A stretch of 64,000 nt of DNA from Streptomyces sp. NBC_01689. Lineage in GTDB: Bacteria > Actinomycetota > Actinomycetes > Streptomycetales > Streptomycetaceae. The notes beneath the pieces were generated by a model that did not search any database, had not been told where the DNA came from, and worked only from the letters and a program-made list of their open reading frames with translations. The stretch is taken from assembly GCF_036250675.1 (NCBI RefSeq), contig NZ_CP109592.1, positions 496,001 to 560,000 on the forward strand. The letters run 5' to 3'. The stretch's first letter is position 1; every line of letters starts with the position of its first letter. Shown here piece by piece: positions 26,921 through 35,684 of the stretch. Both the position numbers and the translations under genes were made by a program.

Positions 26921-28537
26921 TCAGTGGTGACCGTGACCGCCGTCGCTGCGACGGCGTTGGAGCGTGAACTTCTCGAAGACCGACAGCTCACCCGTGGGCG
27001 TGATGATGTTGTAGTAGGTGACGTGGATGCGGGTCATGTCACCGGGGTGACGGCCCGGGTCGACGGAGAACTCGGCGAAGCCGTACGGGTGCTCCGCGTC
27101 GCGGACGCCGATCCAGACCGCCGTCTCCTTCTCCTTGACCGAGTTGAACTTGCCGACGTGCTCCGTCTGGACGTAGGCCGAGTGGTGCCCGTGACCGTCC
27201 GCGTCGTCGTTGGTGAAGCTGTTGTTGGTGACGCCGGACACGCCGCCACCGCCGAGGATCATGTGCGTGGTGCCGTGCTCGCTCTCGATCACGTCGAGCG
27301 CGGCCTGACTCGGGTTGGGCGTGAGGGTGACGCTGCCGGGGACCACGCCGCGCACCGCCAACGAGCGCTCGTAGTCGTGCTCGTGGCCACAGAGCACCAG
27401 GTCGACGCCATACTTGTCGAACAGCGGGCCGTACGCCGCGCGCAGCGCGAGGTCGGCGCCGTTCGCGGCGGTCGCCGAGCTGATCATCACCTGGTGCATG
27501 CAGATGACGATCCAGTCGATGTCCTTCGAAGCCCGTGCCGACTTGAGCTCCTTCTCCAGCCAGACGAGCTGCCGACCGCCCGAGTAGCCCTTGATGTAGA
27601 TGTCGCCGCCCTCCTGCAGGGCGATCTCGTCGTTCTGCAGGACGATCACCTTCACCGAGCCGACGGCGAAGGAGTACCAGAGGTTGTCGAGTTCGGGCTG
27701 GGTCTCGGTCGAGGGCAGCTCGAAGTAGGTCTGGTACGCGTCGAGACCGAGCTTGCCGTTGCCGAGCTCGATCTCGTGGTTGCCGGCGGCCGGCATCCAC
27801 GGGCGGAATCGCGCCGAGCGGCTGTTGTTGGTGAGGAAGTCGCGCCAGACGCGGACGCGGTCCGGCCCGGTGTTGGCGTAGCAGAGGTCGCCGTTGAGGA
27901 GGTTGAACAGCGGGCCGACCTTCTCGATGCCGGTGACGATGTCGGCAGCGGCCGGCGTGGCGTTGGGCTCGAAGTCCCGGCCCGAGGCGTCGGCCGGGTT
28001 CGCTCCGGTCTTCCACGTCACACTGGGCGCACCCTGGTCACCGAAGCTGGTGAAGGTGAACGGAGCTCTGCCGGACGGCGCCGTGTGGAAGGTGCCGGCG
28101 TCGGGGGTGGCGCCGTCGTGCTGGGCCGCGTACAGGTAGTCGGTGTCGGCCCTGAGCCTGCTGATCAGCGCGTGATGGACCCAGACGGTCCGCCCGGAGG
28201 CGCCGTCCACGTAGGTCTTCGTCGTCGCGTGCACGGTGGAACCGAAGCCGCCACTCAGCGTGCCGTAGACCACCCGGGGGTTCTTGACGGCCGCGTCGGT
28301 GACCCACGAGACGACCATCTGGCTGCGCGGGTCGGCGCCGAAGGTCAGGTGCAGGCCCTGGACGGGGGTGGTGGCCGAGCCGGTACGGAGACCGGTGACC
28401 TCCGAGTTCGCCGGCATCGCCTCGGCGGTTCCGGCGCCGAGGACCAGTGGTCCGGCGGCCGCGCCGGACACCGTCGCGCCGAACAGGCCGAGCGCGTTGC
28501 GACGGGAGATTCTGGTTTGCTTGGGTTCTTCGGACAT
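26921..28537 (-). CDS. Tat-exported purple-acid-phosphatase-like metallophosphoesterase
   Basis: A 538-residue secreted enzyme. The N-terminus carries a twin-arginine signal (SRRNALGLFGATVSGAAAG). Residues ~50-150 form a fibronectin-like N-terminal domain typical of purple acid phosphatases (LTFGADPRSQMVVSWVTD). The calcineurin-like domain has GDQG, LLNGDLCYAN, AAGNHEIE, VICMHQVMI and CGHEHDYERS, which supply the two-metal ligands. The C-terminus is beta-rich and ends in an His-rich tail (GGHGHH). It likely releases phosphate from extracellular phosphomonoesters. ATG 28537 gives the shortest frame containing the whole signal; the AAAGG site upstream is weak. I found no convincing PHO box. Confidence 0.88.
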   Translation of the reverse strand: MSEEPKQTRISRRNALGLFGATVSGAAAGPLVLGAGTAEAMPANSEVTGLRTGSATTPVQGLHLTFGADPRSQMVVSWVTDAAVKNPRVVYGTLSGGFGSTVHATTKTYVDGASGRTVWVHHALISRLRADTDYLYAAQHDGATPDAGTFHTAPSGRAPFTFTSFGDQGAPSVTWKTGANPADASGRDFEPNATPAAADIVTGIEKVGPLFNLLNGDLCYANTGPDRVRVWRDFLTNNSRSARFRPWMPAAGNHEIELGNGKLGLDAYQTYFELPSTETQPELDNLWYSFAVGSVKVIVLQNDEIALQEGGDIYIKGYSGGRQLVWLEKELKSARASKDIDWIVICMHQVMISSATAANGADLALRAAYGPLFDKYGVDLVLCGHEHDYERSLAVRGVVPGSVTLTPNPSQAALDVIESEHGTTHMILGGGGVSGVTNNSFTNDDADGHGHHSAYVQTEHVGKFNSVKEKETAVWIGVRDAEHPYGFAEFSVDPGRHPGDMTRIHVTYYNIITPTGELSVFEKFTLQRRRSDGGHGHH

Positions 28538-29394
28538 TCCAGGGGCCTTTCGCGTCGTCGGGTGCGGTCGCACACCGACCGGACCGCAGCGCTCCGAACC
28601 TGACAGGGGCTGCGGCAGGTCAGCGGTGCGCGCACTCACGAACGCTAGGAAGCACGGTCGACCGGAGCAGTGGGACAGGTGTGAACGCCAGATGGCGGTC
28701 ACCGCAACGGACGGCGATTCCCGGCCTCATGGCCTGTCTTGGCCAACCCCGAGGAGCGATGGGGGTGTTCGGGCGTACTCCCGTCAATCGTGAAGAAGCC
28801 GGCGCCGCGAGGCCCGCGCGCCGTCTCCCCGGCACGGGTCTCCGCGACGTTCGACGTCCCGGTGCGGGACGTCACGTCGGCTGCCCGTGGGAGGAACCTG
28901 TCCCGGACCGAAGGAGCCCGTGCCTGCGGCGCGACGAGGACGGGACCGGTATGGACACCGCAAAACGAAGAGCCCTCGGTGCCTCCACCGCACTCCTGCG
29001 CCTCTCGTCGGCGGCGCCGGCAAGGCGACGGCAAGGCGACGGCGCAGAGGAGATGACCCGGAGGAGTACCCTGACCAGTACCGAGAGTATTTCGCACGCC
29101 GGCTTCCACGCCGGGTCGTTCCCGGTGAACGAAGAATCCCGGGCCGCTGCCCCAGGGGCGACCCGGAGAACAGGTCCGCGTGATGTTCGCGCCCTTCGAA
29201 GCAGACCTGCCGCGGTCCGGACCCGTCGCGGCCCCGCCGGTCCGCCTCGCGTCGACCGCCGCCCCCTCCGGCCGCGCACCGGACAGCACCATGTGGTCGC
29301 GCCCGCGCCTCAGGGCAGGCGCACCGCCCACGCCGACAGGCACCTCGGCTCCTGTGCGGCACCACGGCAGACGAGCCCCAGGATCCGAGGCCTC
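28538..29394. other. 857-bp region without a supported gene
   Basis: It lies between the divergent phosphoesterase and STAS genes. Several open frames cross it on both strands, but none has coding-type third-position bias together with a ribosome-binding site and recognisable protein features. An ATG at 28951 (MDTAKRRALGAST...) lacks a convincing upstream site. It may hold degraded sequence or unusually long 5' regions. Confidence 0.45.
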
Positions 29395-29787
29395 ATGTCC
29401 CTTCCCCGCCTGAACATCTACCGGCACGACGTCAGGAGCCGGGCGCTGATCACCCTGGCCGGTGACATCGACCCCGGCACCGCCCCCCAGGTGCGCGCCG
29501 TCCTGGCGGAGTGCCTGGACGACGGCATCAGTACCATCGACATCGATCTGACCACCCTCGGCTCCTGCGACATCACCGGTCTGCGGGTGTTCCTGGAGGC
29601 AGCGAAGCGCGCGACCACCACGCACTCCTCGCTGCGCCTCCACCATCCTTCCGCGCAGACCGAGCGACTCCTCCTGCGGACCGGCTCGAGTCCCCTGCTG
29701 TTCGCCGCGCCGCGCGACCGGGTGCCGCCGCCCCCGCCGCACGACCTCCGGGAGGGGTCGCGCGCCACGAGCCCGTACGGGCTGTGA
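29395..29787 (+). CDS. STAS-domain anti-anti-sigma factor-like protein
   Basis: A 130-residue protein with ATG 4 nt after GAGG. Residues ~8-105 form a STAS fold: LNIYRHDVRSRALITLAGDI, DPGTAPQVRAVLAECLDDG, and the conserved IDLTTLGSCDITGLRVFLEA segment. The Ser/Asp positions there match the phosphorylatable serine region of RsbV/SpoIIAA proteins. A Pro-rich tail follows (RVPPPPPHD). Such proteins bind anti-sigma kinases when dephosphorylated by SpoIIE-type phosphatases; two such phosphatases are encoded at 3-1742 and 33448-35220, but partnership is only a guess. Confidence 0.82.
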   Translation: MSLPRLNIYRHDVRSRALITLAGDIDPGTAPQVRAVLAECLDDGISTIDIDLTTLGSCDITGLRVFLEAAKRATTTHSSLRLHHPSAQTERLLLRTGSSPLLFAAPRDRVPPPPPHDLREGSRATSPYGL

Positions 29788-29947
29788 GCATCACCGCGGG
29801 ACCGACCGCCGGGCGGGCCCGGCGTGCCGGGCCACGCTCCGGCGACCTGCTGGTTCTCTCGGCGAGGGCCGGCAGGTCAGGAGGGACCGGCCACCCGGCC
29901 GACCGATCACGACGGAGCAAGGAGTTCTCGAACGTCCCCGTGCGGTA

Positions 29948-30000
29948 AGGACTTCGCTGCGGGGGACAGGACTTCCCTGCGGGGGAGAGGACTTCACTGC
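29948..30000. repeat. 20-bp tandem repeat, 2.6 copies
   Basis: Unit AGGACTTCNCTGCGGGGGAN at 29948, 29968 and (partial) 29988. The variable base after CTTC is g, c, a. The third copy overlaps the stop codon of the minus-strand F5/8C protein gene. Possibly slipped-strand duplication of the gene's 3' end. Confidence 0.85.
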
Positions 30001-31571
30001 TTCAGGTACGCCGCCAATTTCCCGATGAGCCGGGCGGCGTCGTCCAAGCCGCGGGCTGTGTCGCCCAGGTCGCCGGCGAGCAGATTCTGCAGGGTGTGCG
30101 CCGCTTCCCGCCCCTCCTCCCGGCCCGCGACGTCGGACCATGGTCCGGGGACGGCCGTTCCCCGGTACCCGACAGGGTCGCCCCCACGCGGCGCGCGGTA
30201 GCCGATGAAGTCGGCCGCACCGCGCGCCGGTCCGTCGACGGTGACCTCGCGGGCGAGGAACTCGACCCGGGAGAGCTGGGTCTGGTCGGACCCGTGATTG
30301 CCGGTGATGCTCAGGCGATAGCGAGGGTAGGCGGCGGGAGACACGACGGCGTACTCCTTGGTCTCGTGGCGCCGCCTGAAGCGTTGGCCGGTGCGGGAGT
30401 CCACGGTCGTCCAGTGATCGCCGTCGTGGGAACCCTCGAGCCTCCAGTCCTCCGGGTCCCGGTCGGGTGCGTCGTTCGCCGAGGTCAGCCGGTAGACGGA
30501 GACCGTGGCGGGATGTTCCAGGGTGAAGTCGAGCTCGGCGGTGTCGTCGTTCGCCAGCCACTTGCTCCGCGACTTGCTCAGCAGGTTCTCCGCCACCTCC
30601 CCGGCCATGTCGAACTCGTCGCTCGCCTCGATACCGCTCACGGCACCGGTGATGTCCCGCAATGCGCCCGCGGATTCCCGCGGGTCCGTCCTGCCGGTGC
30701 CGCCCAGAACCACGGAGGCGGTGGTTCCTCGCCGGTCGGTCCAGGACACGCGCTCGACGGGAGCTCCTCCGTCGTCGAGCAGCAGGCGCAGTTCGCCGGA
30801 GGGGGACCATGCACCGTCATGTCCCTCCTCGGTCGAGAACCGGTGCAGCGGGGCTCCGGTCGTGCCCTCGGGGTAGGCCCAGCGGTCGGCGAGCGTACCG
30901 CGGTACTCGGTGGCCGTTCCGTCGGCCGTCCTCCGGTGTCCGAGGAAGCCGGAGAGGTCCGCGCGCAGCCCGATCGCTGCCTCCGACCCGTCCGCCGCGC
31001 CCCAGGCGAGGTGGGCGGGCACGGCCCGCTCGCCGCAGTCGACATGCAGAAGCAACCGGGGAGCGCTCTGCCAGGCGGTGGATCCGGGGGCGCGGACCTC
31101 AGTGGTGAAGGCGACGACGGACCGTCTGGCCGTCCGGGCGGCCCTGGCGCGCTCCGACCGGTCCCGGTCGTGCGCGGGGTCCACGGTGACGGCACACACA
31201 CGCAGCAGACCGTCCGCGCCCTCGGGATTGCGCACCTCGAGAAGGTTGTCACCCGTGGCCAGGGTTTCCCCGGGCACACTGACGAGGGTGACCAGCGGAT
31301 CTCCCTGTCCGCCGTCGCCCGGGATCGCCAGCCGCTCGGCGAGGGCCTTGCCGTTGAGCAGGACGTCCATCGGGGCGCCCGCGTCCAGAAGGGTCACCGT
31401 GACGACGGCTTCGACGATCTCCTCCCGCTCCCCCACCGTGAAGTCCACCCCGATGTGCCCGCCCGCGCCCAGCGCGACGTGCGAGGGGGCGATCCCGCAA
31501 CGGTGGTGGGTGACCACGGCGTTGGACAGTTGGGCCGGGGTGGTGGAGAAGTCGGCGAATACGGGTTCCAT
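29994..31571 (-). CDS. F5/8 type C (discoidin) domain protein without signal peptide
   Basis: A 525-residue protein of unclear function. The C-terminal part (~345-460) is an F5/8C galactose-binding-like domain: KWLANDDTAELDFTLEHPAT, VSVYRLTSANDAPDRDPEDW, LEGSHDGDHWTTVDSRTGQ, YRLSITGNHGSDQTQLSRVEFL. N-terminal residues ~10-135 form a beta-rich module (HHRCGIAPSHVALGAGGHIG) of no family I recognise. The middle shows LRADLSGFLGHRR. No Sec, Tat or lipobox signal is visible, odd for a domain that usually binds carbohydrate outside the cell. ATG 31571 follows AGGGA. The last ~50 residues are helical. Confidence 0.7.
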   Translation of the reverse strand: MEPVFADFSTTPAQLSNAVVTHHRCGIAPSHVALGAGGHIGVDFTVGEREEIVEAVVTVTLLDAGAPMDVLLNGKALAERLAIPGDGGQGDPLVTLVSVPGETLATGDNLLEVRNPEGADGLLRVCAVTVDPAHDRDRSERARAARTARRSVVAFTTEVRAPGSTAWQSAPRLLLHVDCGERAVPAHLAWGAADGSEAAIGLRADLSGFLGHRRTADGTATEYRGTLADRWAYPEGTTGAPLHRFSTEEGHDGAWSPSGELRLLLDDGGAPVERVSWTDRRGTTASVVLGGTGRTDPRESAGALRDITGAVSGIEASDEFDMAGEVAENLLSKSRSKWLANDDTAELDFTLEHPATVSVYRLTSANDAPDRDPEDWRLEGSHDGDHWTTVDSRTGQRFRRRHETKEYAVVSPAAYPRYRLSITGNHGSDQTQLSRVEFLAREVTVDGPARGAADFIGYRAPRGGDPVGYRGTAVPGPWSDVAGREEGREAAHTLQNLLAGDLGDTARGLDDAARLIGKLAAYLKQ

Positions 31572-32110
31572 GCGTGTCCCTACGTCGTCCGTGGCGTACC
31601 GGGCAATCCGGCAGCGAAGTGTCTGGTTGGCCTTGCGGCCCGCTTACGCGTACAGAACCTACCGGCGGCCACTGACAACGATCTGCACAACCTTCTCTGT
31701 GCGTACGGGAGTTGACCGTGCCAGAGGGCAACGGTCCGTGACCGGCGGGGCATCCGCCCTGTCGATCGGCGCAGTGGGCGCCGACGACGAAGGGGTCTGC
31801 CGGACGGCGCGGACATGCGCCGCCTGGACTCCGACCGTGTGCTCGCCGACCGGATCCGCGCGGCTCCGGACGGGCCAGGGGTGTCGCGCGGTCGTCGATC
31901 TCCTGGCACGGCCGTTCGCGGACCGGGGCGACCGGGAAGTCCCGATGGGGGCCGGCACTGAGCCCGCCGTTCAAGTGCCCCACCATGCGGCCCGTGCGCG
32001 CTTTGAGGTGCGCGAGCCACCCCGTGGGGTCATCGTGGCAGGTGGTGCGAGTTTAAGCATGATCGACCGGCCGGGGCGAGGGGGCCGCCGTCCGTCAGGA
32101 GGCTGCATTG
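31572..32110. other. 539-bp divergent region, no gene seen
   Basis: Between the F5/8C gene and the SDR gene. GTTGACCGTGCC near 31711 could be a -35 element, but no partner is clear. Long frames on both strands are shadows without start signals. It contains the SDR ribosome-binding site AGGAGG at 32097-32102. Confidence 0.45.
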
Positions 32111-33019
32111 ATGCATGGCCGGCTCTGTGGGCGGGTTGCGGTGGTCACCGGCGCGGCACGGGGAGTGGGCGAGGCGACATCGCGCGACCTCGCGCGACGC
32201 GGAATGCGGGTGGCGCTGCTGGGGCGGGAGCTGGAGTCCCTGCGGCGGGTGGCCGACAGTCTGCCCACCGTCACGTGCTGTTTCGAGGTGGACGTCACCG
32301 ACGAGGCCGCCATGCAGGGCGCGGCGCGCGATGTCCAGGCGCGGCTGGGGCCCGCGTCGGTGGTCGTGGCGAACGCCGGGATCGCCGCCGCGGGCCCGTT
32401 CGCCTCCAGTGAAGCGGCGCTGTTCAACCGGGTCATCGACGTCAACCTCATCGGCAGCGCGAACACGGCCCGTGTCTTCCTCGCCCAGCTCCTGGTCACA
32501 CACGGCTACTTCCTGCAGATCGCCTCCACCGCCGCCTTCGGCTCGGCCCCCCTCATGAGCGCCTACTGCGCCTCCAAAGCGGGAGTGGAGTCCTTCGCCC
32601 AGGCCCTGCGCACCGAACTGCGGCCCGAGGGCGTCGGCGTCGGCATCGCCTACCTCCACTGGACCGGCACCGACATGATCAACGCCCGCGATGACCACCC
32701 CGTCCTACGCGCCCTGCGCTCGCACCAGCCCGCGCCCGTCCGCCGGGTCCACACGCCCGACCAGGTCGCCGCCTGGCTGACCCGCGGCATCGAACACCGC
32801 GCCACCAGCATCTACGCGCCACCCTGGCTGCGTCTCGTCCAACCCCTGCGCCCCCTGTTGCCGCTGCTCGTCTCCCGCATCGCCCGCAACTCCCTCGCCG
32901 AACTCTCCGCCGCGGATCTGCACCGCACCACGGGTGTCCTGGGACCGGGCGGCCTCGCGGACTGGGTGGCCCACCGGCCGGAGCCTCCGATGCCGCCCGT
33001 CAGCCCACCGCAGGACTGA
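32111..33019 (+). CDS. Short-chain dehydrogenase/reductase
   Basis: A 302-residue classical SDR. The cofactor motif is VVTGAARGVGEATSRDLARR, with an Arg-rich following strand (LLGRELESLRR) that favours NADP(H). The structural NAG is VVANAGIAAAGPF; the catalytic set is Ser in IASTAAFG and Tyr/Lys in YCASKAG. The C-terminal ~60 residues extend beyond the core, with a hydrophobic segment (LRPLLPLLVSRIA) that may associate with membrane. ATG 32111 is 8 nt after AGGAGG; a TTG 3 nt upstream is possible. The substrate is unknown and there is no operon partner. Confidence 0.88.
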   Translation: MHGRLCGRVAVVTGAARGVGEATSRDLARRGMRVALLGRELESLRRVADSLPTVTCCFEVDVTDEAAMQGAARDVQARLGPASVVVANAGIAAAGPFASSEAALFNRVIDVNLIGSANTARVFLAQLLVTHGYFLQIASTAAFGSAPLMSAYCASKAGVESFAQALRTELRPEGVGVGIAYLHWTGTDMINARDDHPVLRALRSHQPAPVRRVHTPDQVAAWLTRGIEHRATSIYAPPWLRLVQPLRPLLPLLVSRIARNSLAELSAADLHRTTGVLGPGGLADWVAHRPEPPMPPVSPPQD

Positions 33020-33447
33020 CAGGTCCCTCGCGAGCGGCGGGCACACGGGGTGGAACGGGCCACACCAGGGGTCGACGTCGAGGAACGCGACGTTCACCGA
33101 AACTCCGATCAGGTCAGGTCATGGCCTCCTGTCACACCGAGTGATGTCCGCCTGCCGGCTGTCGCACAACGTGTGACGGCTACGGTCCGGCTGCGTGCAG
33201 GTCACCTCCTCCCCCGGTTCCCGCCGCCTCGCCGAAGCGAGGCGCCGGTGCGGGGCGGGACCGGCAGCCGCCTCGCGGCACCGAGCGACTGCCGGGCGGC
33301 CTCTGTCTCGGTGGTGACACCGGGCCACGGCCCACCTGCGGTCCGCACCGGGGCGGAGGGCGCCTGGAGGCGTTCGGCCGCGGCGTGACATAGCGTGGCA
33401 TTGACGGTCCGGAGCCGACAGCGGCGATACGGGACGGCGGATCAGCG
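33020..33447. other. 428-bp upstream region of the phosphatase gene
   Basis: No coding sequence supported. A CATTGACGG element near 33398 precedes the GTG start of the GAF-PP2C gene by about 50 bp and may belong to its promoter. Confidence 0.35.
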
Positions 33448-35220
33448 GTGGAGCAGCACGAGGACGATGCCTCCTGTCAGGCGGATGACGCATGGTGGTC
33501 CGGCCGCCTGCATGAGCTCTGGTGTATCGCCGACGGGGCCCAGGACGTGATGGGGCTGGCCGACCCGCTCTACGGCCTGCTGCTCCGCATGCCCGGCGTG
33601 CTGGCCGTCGTCGGCGCCCGGTGGAGCGGTGGGCTGCTGCACTATGTGCGCGGCGTCACCCGGGCGGAGCCGACCCCGTCATTCCAAGAATTCGAACAGG
33701 ATTTCGGCGCATCTGCCGCTGCCGAAGCGCCGGACGGTGATACGACGGTCACGGTTCACGAGGTGTCGGACCTGGACGCCGCCATGCCGCACGTCCAGAT
33801 TCTGACCGCCGCGGGCGCGCGGATCGTGGCCGTGTGCGCCGTGCCGCTGGGGCAGGGCGGCTGGGCGTCCTTCATGGTCGGCACCGCGGACCGGAACACG
33901 GTGGGTGTGACCCTACGGGCACGGTTGAAGCAGGTCGCCGAGGTGACCATGATCACCGACAGGCGCATCACGTCGCGGCGGCGGGATGAGCTGCGCCAGG
34001 TGAGTGACGCCTTCCTGGCGGAGGCGTCGTTGCAGATGGATTCGAGCCTCGATGTCGAGAAGACGGTGAGCCGGGTGGCTCGGACAGCGGTTCCCGCCGT
34101 CGCCGAGGGCTGCCTTCTCCATCTGCAGCTTTCCGGCAGACTGAGTCCCGTGGCCTTCACCCACGTGGATGCGGGCGAACAGCAGTGGCTCGGTGTGATC
34201 GCGGCCGAGGACCGCTGGCTCAGGGACGTGCTGCGGCAGGTCGTCGCCCGCGGGCAGGGACTGGTGTTGCAAGGTGGCGAGCTGGCCGGAGGACCCTTCG
34301 GGCCCACCTCGTCCGGCACGGGGCGGGCTGTACGTGCGCTCAGTGTGAATCCGCTCAGGGCTCGGGGGCGGTCTCTGGGCACCCTGACGTTCCTCTACCA
34401 CCGGGTGGACATCGCCGAGGTGACCTCTCGGTTCCTCGCCGATCTCGCGGACCGGGCCGCATTGGCCATCGACACCACCACCCTGTACGAACAGCGGCGT
34501 CAGCACGTGATCTCCCTGCAGCGATATCTGATTCCGAGAGAGCTGCCCCGCATTTCGGGTCTGGTTCTCAGTTCGGCATACGAAGTGGGCGACGTCTCGC
34601 TCGACGTGGGCGGTGACTTCTATGACGTCGTCCCGCGTTCACGCGGCGGTGTCACACTCCTCGTGGGTGACGTCTGCGGTCGCGGCGCGGAGGCCGCCGC
34701 ACTCACCGGTCTGGCCCGCCACACCTTGAGAACCCTGCTCGAGGACGGCAGCACGCCCGAACACGCGCTGGGACGACTGAACCAGGCACTGCTCAGGGAG
34801 CACACCTCCCGCTTCGTGACAGCACTCGTCGCGGTGCTGGTGCCGGACGGGAAAGGGTTCGGTCTGCGCTGCTGGAGTGCCGGACATCCGGCGCCCCTGG
34901 TCCGGCGCGAGGGTGGCACGGTGGAGGAACTCGCTCCGCACGGGGATCTGCTGGGTGTGCTGGAGGAGATCGAGTACGGCTCCGGCGGAACCTACCTGGC
35001 GCCCGGCGACGCGCTGGTGCTGTTCACCGACGGGGTGACCGAGGCGCGAGCGGCCGACGGAACCTTCTTCGAAACCCGCCTGCAGGACGCTGTGACCCAG
35101 CAGGGGAGCAGTGAGGCCCAGACGTTCGCAGGGCGGCTGGCGGCTGCCGTCGTGGATTTCCGGGCGGCGGGTACGGACGACATCGCCGTGCTCGTCGCGC
35201 AAGTGGAGAAGTACCCATGA
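33448..35220 (+). CDS. GAF-PP2C (SpoIIE/RsbU-like) phosphatase
   Basis: A 590-residue signalling phosphatase. The N-terminal ~165 residues form a sensor of no clear family; residues ~180-350 are a GAF domain (FLAEASLQMDSSLDVEKT ... LADLADRAALAIDTTTLYEQ). Residues ~365-588 are the SpoIIE PP2C domain: LPRISGLVLSSAYEVGD, GGDFYDVVP, VGDVCGRGAEAAALTGLARH, CWSAGHPAPLVRR, LFTDGVTEAR and TDDIAVLVAQV. All expected metal-binding Asp positions are present, though GDVxGHG is GDVCGRG. The stop codon overlaps the response-regulator ATG (ATGA), so the two are co-translated. The next minus-strand gene encodes a phytochrome, suggesting a light-responsive module. Confidence 0.87.
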   Translation: MEQHEDDASCQADDAWWSGRLHELWCIADGAQDVMGLADPLYGLLLRMPGVLAVVGARWSGGLLHYVRGVTRAEPTPSFQEFEQDFGASAAAEAPDGDTTVTVHEVSDLDAAMPHVQILTAAGARIVAVCAVPLGQGGWASFMVGTADRNTVGVTLRARLKQVAEVTMITDRRITSRRRDELRQVSDAFLAEASLQMDSSLDVEKTVSRVARTAVPAVAEGCLLHLQLSGRLSPVAFTHVDAGEQQWLGVIAAEDRWLRDVLRQVVARGQGLVLQGGELAGGPFGPTSSGTGRAVRALSVNPLRARGRSLGTLTFLYHRVDIAEVTSRFLADLADRAALAIDTTTLYEQRRQHVISLQRYLIPRELPRISGLVLSSAYEVGDVSLDVGGDFYDVVPRSRGGVTLLVGDVCGRGAEAAALTGLARHTLRTLLEDGSTPEHALGRLNQALLREHTSRFVTALVAVLVPDGKGFGLRCWSAGHPAPLVRREGGTVEELAPHGDLLGVLEEIEYGSGGTYLAPGDALVLFTDGVTEARAADGTFFETRLQDAVTQQGSSEAQTFAGRLAAAVVDFRAAGTDDIAVLVAQVEKYP

Positions 35221-35684
35221 GTGGGTCGGCCGCGGATCCGAGAATCGATCGCGACTTCGTCTGGGTGGTCGAGGATTCGGCGGAGGACGCCGAGGCCATT
35301 CAGCGGGCGCTCGGGCGCACGCATCCGGGTCTGAGGCTGGAGTTCACCGAAAGAGGGGCCGGAGTCGCCGAACGGTTGCTGAATGCCGGACGCCGGCCGG
35401 GGCTCGTCATCCTCGATCTGCGCCTGCCCGGCCTCAGTGGGAGCGAGGTGCTCCGGTCGATCCGCTCCATGCCGGAACTGGACCAGGTGACCGTGGTCGT
35501 CTTCACCGCGTCCACGGCGCCGGAGGACGTCGACGCGACCTACGCGGCAGGGGCCGACAGTTACATCTACAAGCCGGTGAACTTCGAACTGTTCCGCACC
35601 GTTCTGAAGGGTGCTGTGGACTACTGGCAGCGGAGAGCGAACGGTGAGGACGAGGGCCCTGCCGCTCAGTCGCCGTCTGCTTGA
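35217..35684 (+). CDS. Stand-alone response regulator (Rcp1-like receiver)
   Basis: A 155-residue single receiver domain with no output domain. VWVVEDSAEDAEAIQRALGR carries the acidic pair, LVILDLRLPGLSGSEVL the phospho-acceptor Asp, VVVFTASTAPEDV the Thr/Ser switch, and YIYKPVNFELF the Lys-Pro. Its length and the long alpha5 (VDYWQRR) match the Rcp1-type regulators paired with cyanobacterial and bacterial phytochromes. Its 3' end overlaps the convergent phytochrome gene by 19 nt. The likely phospho-donor is that kinase, with signal passing to the co-transcribed phosphatase. Confidence 0.88.
   Translation: MSGSAADPRIDRDFVWVVEDSAEDAEAIQRALGRTHPGLRLEFTERGAGVAERLLNAGRRPGLVILDLRLPGLSGSEVLRSIRSMPELDQVTVVVFTASTAPEDVDATYAAGADSYIYKPVNFELFRTVLKGAVDYWQRRANGEDEGPAAQSPSA

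Noticed and set aside
28538..29394. Hidden genes in the 857-bp gap
   Set aside because: Frames exist but none combines a ribosome-binding site, third-position bias and recognisable protein features.
30096..31715. 539-residue plus-strand frame opposite the F5/8C gene
   Set aside because: Compositionally a shadow (Gly/Arg/Val-rich, no domains); the minus-strand frame has a recognisable discoidin domain.
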